From: Gibbsiella quercinecans
GTDB lineage: Bacteria; Pseudomonadota; Gammaproteobacteria; Enterobacterales; Enterobacteriaceae
DNA length: 64,000 bases
Direction of reading: 5' to 3'
Assembly (NCBI RefSeq): GCF_002291425.1
Contig: NZ_CP014136.1
Location: 1,302,001-1,366,000 of the forward strand
Shown here: positions 27,425-34,862 of the stretch, piece after piece
Layout of the letters: every line of letters starts with the position of its first letter
Numbering within the stretch: the first letter of the stretch is position 1
Notes under the pieces: generated by a model
The model's database searches: none
What the model was told of the DNA's origin: nothing
Seen by the model: only the letters and a program-made list of their open reading frames with translations
Made by a program: the position numbers and the translations under genes

Positions 27425-27928
27425 TTATTTCACCGGACATGCTGATGGCTCCTTCATATCAAAAGGTTCCTTAATCGGATATTCAGGGGCATTAAACCCG
27501 TAACATGAAGTAGTCACTTTCACCTGATTACACGGCAGGAAGTGCACCGTTAAACCACAACGTTCTTTGCCGTACTGCGGAATATTAATGACGGCGCTGT
27601 GTTGTTGATATTTTGTTGCATGTTCTGCGTATGCTTTACGGAATTCATCGGTGCCCAAAGGGGGCATTCGCGCGTAAGGATCAGGATCAGTTTCCCATTC
27701 AATTCGAGCTTTCAAGTCCGGAGTCCATTTTTCGGGAAGCATAATGCAACAACTATTCCCGGTCATTGTTCCACCGTAACCATTTACAGAATACGAATTA
27801 ATACCCTTTAGCGTGTGATTAAGCGCACGTAAATCTCCGGCGGTATAACCATCGTCTCGATTTGCCTGTGAGCACCCTGAAACCCAAAATAGAATCAGCA
27901 ATACACAGCCAGTAATTATTTCCTCCAT
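27425..27928 (-). CDS. DUF3304 lipoprotein, predicted immunity (copy B)
   Basis: A 167-residue paralogue of its neighbours with signal peptide and lipobox VSGC. It differs from copies A and C mainly near the C-terminus (SCYGFNAPEYPIKEPFDM), while the central segment PYARMPPLGTDEFRKAYAEH is the same as in copy C and the YGGTMTGNSCC segment is like copy A. The stop of copy A lies 14 bases upstream of its ATG, with AAGGAA between. Whether it neutralises the same effector or a foreign variant is unknown. Confidence 0.82.
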   Translation of the reverse strand: MEEIITGCVLLILFWVSGCSQANRDDGYTAGDLRALNHTLKGINSYSVNGYGGTMTGNSCCIMLPEKWTPDLKARIEWETDPDPYARMPPLGTDEFRKAYAEHATKYQQHSAVINIPQYGKERCGLTVHFLPCNQVKVTTSCYGFNAPEYPIKEPFDMKEPSACPVK

Positions 27929-27942
27929 GAATGTCCCATTCC

Positions 27943-28452
27943 TTATTTCACCGGGCATGTTGCTGGCTCCTTCATATTAAGAGGCTCTTTAATCGGATAG
28001 TTCTGCGTACCATACCCGGAACATACCGTTGTCACTTTCACCTGATTACACGGCAGGAAGTGCACCGTTAAACCACAGCGTTCTTTGCCGTACTGCGGAA
28101 TATCAACGATGGTACTGTGTTGCTGAAAACTGCTCTCCAGAACACGTTTCCATGCATTAAATTTTACCCTATCTTTATATCCAGGAAATGGAGGTGCGAT
28201 ATAGGGATCGACCTCCCATTCAACTCGTGCTTTCAAGCCGGTAGTCCACTTTTCAGGAAGAATGATGCAGCATGAGTTACCCGTTAGTGTTCCGCCGTAA
28301 CCATTAACCGAAAATGAATTAATACCGCTATCGGCCATATGGTTAATACCGCTCAAATCCCCGGCGGTATAACCACCGTCTCGATTTACCTGTGAGCACC
28401 CTGAAACCAAAAATAGAATCAGCAATACACAGCCAGTAATTATTTTCTCCAT
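27943..28452 (-). CDS. DUF3304 lipoprotein, predicted immunity (copy A)
   Basis: A 169-residue paralogue, first of the three in transcription order. It has the lipoprotein signal with lipobox VSGC and the conserved DUF3304 core. Its central segment (PYIAPPFPGYKDRVKF ... ESSFQQHS) is unlike the other two copies, which suggests divergence toward a different effector variant. It starts 14 bases after the stop of the DUF4123 gene, whose last nine codons resemble the C-terminus of this family. Confidence 0.82.
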   Translation of the reverse strand: MEKIITGCVLLILFLVSGCSQVNRDGGYTAGDLSGINHMADSGINSFSVNGYGGTLTGNSCCIILPEKWTTGLKARVEWEVDPYIAPPFPGYKDRVKFNAWKRVLESSFQQHSTIVDIPQYGKERCGLTVHFLPCNQVKVTTVCSGYGTQNYPIKEPLNMKEPATCPVK

Positions 28453-28466
28453 GAATGTTCCATTCC

Positions 28467-29222
28467 TTATTTTACCGGACATGTTGCTGGCTCCGTCATA
28501 AGATCGCCTATATAGCCAGACTGGCTTGCCTGAATAGCTATTGCCATGCAGTGCGCAAAATGTGCTTCCCGAGAGATAACGGTGGCTGGCAGGTCTTTCA
28601 TCAGCGCCTCGGCATCACTGACGCATCCCATCATCTCCACCTGCGCATCATTAACGCAGTTCATTTCCGGCTCATCGGCAAGCAGGCGCTCAGGGCTGTA
28701 CGTCCCGGTTTTCCAGGCCGGCTCACCGTCCCGATCCCGCCAACCCCAGAACAACGCGATGTCGGTGAATGAAGCCTGCTGTTCCTGCGTAAGAATATGT
28801 GCAAACAGCTGAGGGAATATCCGATTATCGTAGTAACGCAGCAATCCACTCTGCTCATCCCAGTAAACCTGCGACAACGACTGCAGATGGTGGATTAACA
28901 GATCGAAAACCAGCGGTGAGATCAGTAGCGTCAGGCGGGGCGTACCAGAAAAATGCTGCGCCAGTTGCTCCAGCCAGCGCTGGTGACTGCAGGCTGGAAA
29001 GTGCAGACGCATCACCAGCGGGGAGTACTCTTCCGTTCCGGCTTCCGGCGTGCCGTCAAACAGAGCGAACCAGCGAACCTCTGGGAAGATCTGGCGTAGA
29101 GCATTTTGTAATGGCTGTTCCGTTCCGGCCTGGTCAACCAGCACATCAATATAATCCTGCCCGGCAGCGGTGCAGAGTAATTGAGCCTGTTTCAACCATT
29201 GCGCACTGTTATCCTTTTTCAT
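28467..29222 (-). CDS. DUF4123 effector adaptor (Tap/Tec-like chaperone)
   Basis: A ~251-residue DUF4123 protein, the T6SS adaptor class that loads cargo effectors onto VgrG. The N-terminal CTAAGQDYIDVLVDQAGTE, the FALFDGTPEAG segment and the central LTLLISPLVFDLLIHHLQSL are typical. ATG at 29222 follows the vgrG stop by three bases behind GAGGATAA (a GTG at 29225 is in frame). The last residues, MTEPATCPVK, match the C-termini of the three downstream lipoproteins and are probably acquired from the repeat unit. Confidence 0.88.
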   Translation of the reverse strand: MKKDNSAQWLKQAQLLCTAAGQDYIDVLVDQAGTEQPLQNALRQIFPEVRWFALFDGTPEAGTEEYSPLVMRLHFPACSHQRWLEQLAQHFSGTPRLTLLISPLVFDLLIHHLQSLSQVYWDEQSGLLRYYDNRIFPQLFAHILTQEQQASFTDIALFWGWRDRDGEPAWKTGTYSPERLLADEPEMNCVNDAQVEMMGCVSDAEALMKDLPATVISREAHFAHCMAIAIQASQSGYIGDLMTEPATCPVK

Positions 29223-29225
29223 CAC

Positions 29226-31610
29226 TTATCCTCTTGGCACAAATGCGAGGGCGGCTTGCTGCGCTTTTTTCAGGCAGTCTTTACACACCGACTTGGGCAG
29301 TTCCGGTAGCTGAGTTTCTTCACTGGCGGGCGTATTCCAGGTATGCACGCCACGAATGCTGGTTTTACCCGGTGAATGGATCTGGATATCCCCCTGAGGT
29401 GTGATACGGATGGTTGCCCCTGCGCATCCCAGCACAATGCCGTTTTTTGCCGTCAGGCGCAGTTCGCCTTGTACCGTCTGCACGCTGATATCCTTCAATG
29501 CCGTAAGCCCCAGCGTATCGCCATGGGATTCGACAGCAAGCGGCCCCTGGCCCGACACTATTCGAATCCCTTCCTGGTGGGCCAGTAGGGAAATCGCCTG
29601 GCCGGCGTTCATCTGGATACGCTGGCCGCTGGCAATGCTGGTTTCTGTCTGGCTTTGCAAGTGCAGGGTGGTGCCGGAGTTGATCAGAATGCTTTTCGGG
29701 CTGACGGCGCCAATCCCTTCCGGAGCGCTGAGCAACATTGCCGGGGATTTCAACTGGTCCACTGCGGCCAGGTAGGCTTTCAGATGGCTAGCATCGGGTT
29801 GAAGGTTGTGATGAGACTGAGTGATAGTCTGCCAGTCGCTAATCTGACTGACGGCACCGTTGACCAGACTGATGGCTGGGGCCATCTCCAATACCTGGCC
29901 GGTTGCCGTGATCTGGGCATCAGCGGTAAGATAAAGGCCCTTCGCGGCACGCAGCGTTCCCGTGCTGTCGGTGCGCAGTTCAAAGCCTTCGCCGCGTTTA
30001 TTGCGGGCATTATCAACGATATGGCCAAGCGACAGCTGGCTTTTTCCGCCAAATTCCGTTGACAGTTTGACATGTTCATAGCCCCGCCGATCCTCAAATC
30101 TGAGCTTATTATTCGCCGGAGTTCTCAGCACATTGCGTTGATAATTATAGAGATTGACATGATCCTCGTGCCGAGAGTCATGCATTGAGCAAAGGATATA
30201 GGGTCTGTCTGGATCACCGTTGGTGAAAGCGATCATCACCTGAGTCCCGGCTATTAGCGGGAAATGCCAGCCATACACGTTACCGGCATAGGGCTTCGCA
30301 AGCCTTACCGGCACACTTTCAAAACCAGGTTGCCATAACGCGTTCAGATCGAACTGAAAACGCACCCGATAGCGACCATGTTCGTCCAGTTCGGCATACT
30401 GTGCGTTTTCAACCGGGCTGGTCACCCTTGCCAGCAGCGTACCGCCAATGTGCGGCCACGGTTTCAACGGTGGGCGATATGAAATATGCGGTCGAACAGG
30501 CACGGCGGTAAAACGGATCACATAAGCGGTGTCACGGGAAATACGGGTCGACGAGGTGGACACCACCAATAGGCCGTCCGGCGCATCCGGCCAAGCCTTG
30601 CCCTGCGGGGAGATAACCATACCAGGCCGAATATCCATGCCGTTCGACATACCATCGAATGTTACCTGCTCCGTAATCAGGCGTTCCTGACGACGTTTGA
30701 CAAACCACCGCCCCTGCTCTGGCAGCGCCTGAACCTCCCGCCCCTGCTGCTGATAGTTCTCACCGTAGCGATACAGTTCTCCCGTCAGTGCGGGCTTATC
30801 CAGGTCCGTTTCAATCTGCACCAGCAGATCGTCCTGCGCATTACGGTAATACTCATCATTGAGCTTCGTTCTGGCAGCAACAGACTGACGGCTGACCGAA
30901 ATATCCCATAGGGATTCACGCCCGCCATCAAACAGCCCTAAGGGGTGACGAAAGGCAATATCTTGTCGTTCCCCGTATGCCTGGGAGGTATCTCCCAGCA
31001 CCAGCACGTCACGGTGATTTTCCTCGTCCCATGTGAAGTAATAAAACACACCGATACGCGCCAGATGGCGCTCAATGAAGTCGAGATCGCTTTCCGCATA
31101 AGCGATATAAAACTCACGAACCGGGTATTGAGTATTCAGCCGAAAGTGATAATCCAGCGAGGAGAATGCCCAACGGTTGAGAATATCCTCCACCACACCC
31201 GGCACGCTTTTATGTTGATAAACGGCATACATCAGGCTGTTTTTTAGCAGCGCCAGGCGGGGTTGCAAGGTCACCACATAGCGGGTTTCATCCGCAGAGG
31301 AATCACATTGCTGAAAGCCGGTAATCACGCCGCGCAGAATACGGGGCGCAACGGACTGCCAGGGCTGGCCGTCCGGGTAAAACAGTAGTTGAGCAGTGGT
31401 ATTAATCAGGCTATCAGCCAGGATGTCACGGGTTGCGCTGGTGATTTCAATCGTATAGCACCATGGGGTATTCAGGGCTTCTTCACCGCTGAATCGCAGC
31501 ACTGACAGCTGAATTTCCGGATGCTGTTTTTTCAACTCTGGAATACTCAGTTGGTAGTGGTTGTACACCGGCATTTTGCCGCCCTGAATAACAAAATCCT
31601 TTTTGCCCAT
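29226..31610 (-). CDS. vgrG: Type VI secretion spike protein VgrG (TssI)
   Basis: A 794-residue VgrG. It has a gp27-like N-terminal half (LRFSGEEALNTPWCYTIEI; YAESDLDFIERHLARIG), a gp5 OB-fold (AELDEHGRYRVRFQFD; VPVRLAKPYAGNVYGWHFP), a DUF2345 beta-helix region from ~600 and a short tail with CKDCLKK. No enzymatic extension domain is visible, so it should carry cargo effectors through the downstream DUF4123 adaptor and PAAR. It is followed directly by the adaptor gene. Confidence 0.95.
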   Translation of the reverse strand: MGKKDFVIQGGKMPVYNHYQLSIPELKKQHPEIQLSVLRFSGEEALNTPWCYTIEITSATRDILADSLINTTAQLLFYPDGQPWQSVAPRILRGVITGFQQCDSSADETRYVVTLQPRLALLKNSLMYAVYQHKSVPGVVEDILNRWAFSSLDYHFRLNTQYPVREFYIAYAESDLDFIERHLARIGVFYYFTWDEENHRDVLVLGDTSQAYGERQDIAFRHPLGLFDGGRESLWDISVSRQSVAARTKLNDEYYRNAQDDLLVQIETDLDKPALTGELYRYGENYQQQGREVQALPEQGRWFVKRRQERLITEQVTFDGMSNGMDIRPGMVISPQGKAWPDAPDGLLVVSTSSTRISRDTAYVIRFTAVPVRPHISYRPPLKPWPHIGGTLLARVTSPVENAQYAELDEHGRYRVRFQFDLNALWQPGFESVPVRLAKPYAGNVYGWHFPLIAGTQVMIAFTNGDPDRPYILCSMHDSRHEDHVNLYNYQRNVLRTPANNKLRFEDRRGYEHVKLSTEFGGKSQLSLGHIVDNARNKRGEGFELRTDSTGTLRAAKGLYLTADAQITATGQVLEMAPAISLVNGAVSQISDWQTITQSHHNLQPDASHLKAYLAAVDQLKSPAMLLSAPEGIGAVSPKSILINSGTTLHLQSQTETSIASGQRIQMNAGQAISLLAHQEGIRIVSGQGPLAVESHGDTLGLTALKDISVQTVQGELRLTAKNGIVLGCAGATIRITPQGDIQIHSPGKTSIRGVHTWNTPASEETQLPELPKSVCKDCLKKAQQAALAFVPRG

Positions 31611-31636
31611 TTACAGGTTCCTTCCCGATATTTGCG

Positions 31637-32305
31637 TCAGCCGGGGATACACCACTTGCCAACCAGGTAATGCAGATGGCCGTTTATGATGATGGTTGCG
31701 ATAACAATGGCAATAAACACGCCGCTGCAGATAAGCCAGGGCCAGCGCTGCCAGAATGGCGTTTTATGGCGTGAACGCCGGATAAGCACGGGGGTATTAA
31801 GAGGCGCTGAATGCTCAGGCAATAATGTTTTCAACTGCCGCATCAACGACAGGCGCTCATCATCGCCCTCAGTCCTGTATTTCCCTGCATAACCGAACCG
31901 CAGCATCCGGTAGTAACAGCTCGCCCGTGCTTCAGAAGGAACCGGTTCGCGTAGCAGTTTTTTAATATGTTCGTAGAAATGCTCGCCACCGTGAATATGC
32001 CCCAGGAAATGGCCCTGCAGCGGTGTACGCCGCCACCAGGTGGACACATCCGTATCCGGCTGGGTCATGACTGCCTCGTCCAGAAAAACGCTGTGGGCGA
32101 ATTTGATTTCTTCAATGAGATATTCAGGCGCACCCGCGGCGGCAAGCTGATCCTGCACCTGCTGGATCATGTCAAAGCAACGCTGGTACAGCGCATCATC
32201 AACCGTAACGGGTTGTTTATTGCGAATAGCAAGCGCCAACAGCCAGGTATCCTGCATCAGGGTATCAAGGGTTTTTGCTGTGATTTCGTTATCTGAAGAA
32301 TGCAA
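31637..32305 (-). CDS. tssL: Type VI secretion membrane protein TssL (DotU)
   Basis: A 222-residue DotU/TssL with the cytoplasmic helical domain (TLMQDTWLLALAIR; IKFAHSVFLDEAVM; MLRFGYAGKY) and one C-terminal membrane helix (WLICSGVFIAIVIATIII), which anchors it in the inner membrane with TssM. The only usable start is TTG at 32305, just after an in-frame TAG. The N-terminus seems nearly complete. It is the first T6SS gene here; the genes that usually precede it (tssB, tssC, tssK) are missing. Confidence 0.9.
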   Translation of the reverse strand: MHSSDNEITAKTLDTLMQDTWLLALAIRNKQPVTVDDALYQRCFDMIQQVQDQLAAAGAPEYLIEEIKFAHSVFLDEAVMTQPDTDVSTWWRRTPLQGHFLGHIHGGEHFYEHIKKLLREPVPSEARASCYYRMLRFGYAGKYRTEGDDERLSLMRQLKTLLPEHSAPLNTPVLIRRSRHKTPFWQRWPWLICSGVFIAIVIATIIINGHLHYLVGKWCIPG

Positions 32306-32803
32306 GGGCTACCGTCCTGGTGAGTATTGTGCGCTGTCCGTTCATTGACCCATGGTGTTTATCATTCTTAGCCGCATCAGCGCACAGTAAGGATGCTACC
32401 TTACATTTTTTGGATAGCTTCAACATGCTAATGACGGATGAGACGCTACACTTCTTTACCCGCGATAGTAGAATAATAAGAATACGAAGATCAAATATTC
32501 AGATCGATATACCAAAAAATAAATTAATTAAGTATTTTCATCTAAATATTAATTTTTGAAATTGTCGGAATTTAATGATGTCTGGCTGGATTGAGGATGA
32601 GAAGTGGTGATTTGTATCGTGCAGGGCCGTATGTGAGTGGCTTTTCTGATCAAGTGTTTAATTGTTGACTTATATCAATGATATTTTCCGAATAAAAAGT
32701 ACACGCATCAGAATGATAAATTTGAGTGATTTTTTATTGGTATGAATTCATCTTACTGATAAATATATAAAAATTAATCAGAGTAAGGGAAGGTATAGAT
32801 AAC
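32306..32803. other. AT-rich gene-free stretch upstream of the T6SS operon
   Basis: A ~500-base segment, clearly AT-richer than the flanking genes, without any convincing gene; a short plus-strand frame at 32320-32559 lacks family features. It should contain the promoter for the minus-strand T6SS operon, but I cannot define -35/-10 elements with confidence. It marks the transition from T6SS to accessory island. Confidence 0.4.
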
Positions 32804-32848
32804 TTTCGATGCCACGACTTGCGACACACTTGGGCGAGTCGGCTTGCC
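32804..32848 (+). pseudogene. Fragment of a tyrosine recombinase (integrase)
   Basis: Fifteen codons read FRCHDLRHTWASRLA, the box II HxLRHTWAS motif of phage and island integrases. Upstream no further integrase sequence is evident, and downstream the frame runs straight into the IS256-type transposase remnant. It is a scar of a former mobile element, not a functional gene. Confidence 0.6.
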
Positions 32849-33202
32849 ACGTCTGAGATTGAGGTGGCGCTGGATAAGTTCGCAGGCATCTAGGATGATA
32901 AATACCCGCAAATCAGTAAAAGCTGGCATGTAACACTTGGAAAGACTCAATACGTTCTTCTGCTATCCGACAGATATCCGTAAGCTATCTTCACCACGAA
33001 TGCCATCAGGTCACTGAACAGCGAGCTCCGCGCAGCCATCAAGAAGCGCAAGATGTTCCCGACGGACGACTCGGTACGAAAGGTGGTTTATCTGGCGATC
33101 AAGGATGCGTTAAAAAAATGGAGCATGCCGATTCAGAACTGGCGGCAGGCGATGAGCAGTTTTATTATCGAGTTCGGTGACCGCCTGAGCGATCACCTTT
33201 AA
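32846..33202 (+). pseudogene. Decayed IS256-family transposase, 3' part
   Basis: Translated in pieces this gives ALDKFAGI, a TAG where Trp is expected, DDKYPQISKSW, then in a shifted frame LNTFFCYPTDIRK, and after another shift AIFTTNAIRSLNSELRAAIK down to FIIEFGDRLSDHL and TAA at 33200-33202. These are the C-terminal signatures of IS256 (Mutator-type) transposases. One stop and two frameshifts show it is dead; the 5' two-thirds are missing. Confidence 0.75.
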
Positions 33203-33237
33203 TTCGGTGGCAGTTACACAGAATTACGGACAGACTC
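32846..33237 (+). mobile_element. IS256-family insertion sequence remnant with right end
   Basis: It contains the transposase fragment and, after its stop, the sequence ggcagttacacagaattacg to about 33237, which resembles the terminal inverted repeat of IS256-group elements. The left end is absent and the body joins an integrase fragment, so the element was truncated on insertion or by a later deletion. Confidence 0.6.
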
Positions 33238-33243
33238 TATTGC

Positions 33244-34860
33244 TTATTTGGTGTCAGGCGCGCCCTCGTGTTTGAATTCGGCAAATTTGGCAGCCATCGT
33301 CGGGTTACCGCGAGTCAGTTTCTTGACCGTGAGGTCTTCTGCCTTATCATTGGCGAGCCGCAAGTTGTTGGCTGATTTGTGCAGCGCTTCTTTCGTTTTT
33401 TCCAAATCCTTGATGGCTTCGTCAATGCGCTTGACCGCTTCCTCGAAGCCGTCTGAAGCCAGGCGCCAGTTGCGCCCAAATGCACTCTTGAAGTCATCAA
33501 GCTGGGTTTCGAAATTTGTGATGTCAATATTCTGCGCTTTCATCAGTGCCAACTCTGATTTGTACTGGAGCGAGTTCATCGCCGCATTACGTAGTAGCGT
33601 GATAATGGGGATGAAGAACTGCGGCCGAACAACATACATTTTCTGATAGCGGTAAGATACATCAACGATCCCAGCATTGTAGAGCTCATTATCAGGCTCA
33701 AGTAGGGAGACCAACACGGCGTATTCACAACATTTTTCAGTACGGTCTTTGTCGAGTTCTTTGAAAAAGTCTTCGTTTTTCTTCTTAGTGGCGGTTTCGT
33801 CGCTTTCGTTTTTCATCTCGAACATGATTGAGACGATCTCAGAGCCTGCATCATCTTGGTCGCGGAAAATGAAATCGCCTTTGCTGCCGGTCCGTGCGTC
33901 ATTGTCTTTCTCGAAGTAGGACTTCGGAAACGCGGTGGCCCGCAAGCGATTGAACTCGATCTCACAATGCTGTTCAAGGGTTTCGCCAACCATCTTGGTC
34001 GATAATTTTGCCTTCAGATCCTTAAGGCGTTCGATGGCATCATCGCGGTCCTTGAGCTGTGTTTCGTACTTGTCTTTGAGCGCTGTCTCGGCGAGCTGTT
34101 TTTCTAGAGCAGCTCGATCAAGTCCGCTCTTTAGTTCATCACGTTGCTTTTCAACCTCACTTACTGCTTCAGAGAGAGTGAGCCTTTGTGAGACTTCAAT
34201 AGTCTCAAGCCTAGACTGCAGGCTCTGAATCTCTGCATCTTTGGTTGCAATGGCTTGCTGTAAGTCGCTTAAGTGCTTCATCTCAGCCAAACGAGATGCG
34301 GCTTCTTGCTCGTTCTTTGCCTTTTCCAGTGCGCTTGCCAGTGCATCCCTATCCTTTTCCACGACACTTAGCGCCTCGCTGACAGCGAGTTTTTGTGCCA
34401 CTTCACTGGCATCGAGCCTAGCTTGTAGATCCTGGATTTCAGAATCCTTGGCGACGGCAGCCTTTTGAAGTTCGTTCAGGAGATTAGCTTCAGCCAATTG
34501 AGCAGCCGTTTCCTTCTCCTGCTTTATCTTCTCCAGAGCGCTTGCCAGCGCGTCTCGGTCTTTCTCCACTGTGCTCAGTGCTTCACTGACGGCGAGTTTC
34601 TGTGCAACATAACCTGCATCGAGCTTTGCCTTCAGCTCTTGAATCTCAGTATCCTTGGCGGAAGCCTCTTTCTGCAACTCGCTTGTGACCTTGGCCTGGG
34701 CGAGCTCGACGGCGTTGCGCTTGTCCTGCTCTGCCAACTCCAGCCGTTCATGCAACTGCTTCTCAAAATCGCTATCGCGAACCTGTTTCAGGATTTCCGC
34801 ATACCCGGCTTCGTCCACTTTGAAGGCCTTTTTGCAGTGTGGACAGATGATTTCATGCAT
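33244..34860 (-). CDS. DUF2130 coiled-coil protein, possible PD-(D/E)xK nuclease
   Basis: A 538-residue protein. It starts with a CPHC motif (C6, C9). Residues ~30-285 form a long coiled coil that contains two near-identical 69-residue repeats (56-124, 125-193) and a third diverged one. Residues ~285-440 are the DUF2130 core: VGETLEQ (292-296 region), G-D329-F-I-F and F-E348-M-K350, an arrangement like the E...D...ExK catalytic set of PD-(D/E)xK nucleases (inference). A helical tail follows. ATG at 34860 lies two bases after the stop of the ATPase/TOPRIM gene, so the two form one operon. Base composition is lower in GC than the core. Confidence 0.75.
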   Translation of the reverse strand: MHEIICPHCKKAFKVDEAGYAEILKQVRDSDFEKQLHERLELAEQDKRNAVELAQAKVTSELQKEASAKDTEIQELKAKLDAGYVAQKLAVSEALSTVEKDRDALASALEKIKQEKETAAQLAEANLLNELQKAAVAKDSEIQDLQARLDASEVAQKLAVSEALSVVEKDRDALASALEKAKNEQEAASRLAEMKHLSDLQQAIATKDAEIQSLQSRLETIEVSQRLTLSEAVSEVEKQRDELKSGLDRAALEKQLAETALKDKYETQLKDRDDAIERLKDLKAKLSTKMVGETLEQHCEIEFNRLRATAFPKSYFEKDNDARTGSKGDFIFRDQDDAGSEIVSIMFEMKNESDETATKKKNEDFFKELDKDRTEKCCEYAVLVSLLEPDNELYNAGIVDVSYRYQKMYVVRPQFFIPIITLLRNAAMNSLQYKSELALMKAQNIDITNFETQLDDFKSAFGRNWRLASDGFEEAVKRIDEAIKDLEKTKEALHKSANNLRLANDKAEDLTVKKLTRGNPTMAAKFAEFKHEGAPDTK

Positions 34861-34862
34861 GT

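Larger units (their letters stand above)
26913..28500. repeat. Three tandem ~520-base repeats, each carrying one DUF3304 gene
   Basis: Unit boundaries marked by the common string (a/g)catg followed by (a/t)g(a/c)tggctcc-like sequence fall at 26913, 27438, 27955 and 28479, giving units of 525, 517 and 524 bases. Each unit contains the end of one reading frame (EP-x-x-CP-x-K), a TAA or TGA, an AAGGAA site and the next signal peptide. The last partial copy of the boundary lies inside the 3' end of the DUF4123 gene and homology ends near 28500. Confidence 0.85.

Noticed and set aside
26901-28482. Prophage or IS origin for the 520-base tandem repeats
   Set aside because: Units contain a complete lipoprotein gene each, with no terminal inverted repeats or transposase; gene duplication is sufficient.
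32320-32559. Small plus-strand frame upstream of tssL
   Set aside because: No ribosome-binding site or recognisable domain; lies in AT-rich non-coding sequence.
32804-32848. Functional integrase gene
   Set aside because: Only fifteen codons around box II remain; no catalytic Tyr or upstream Arg region is present.
33244-34860. CRISPR-like array from the repeated DNA in the coiled-coil gene
   Set aside because: The repeats are in-frame 207-base coding duplications without spacers.
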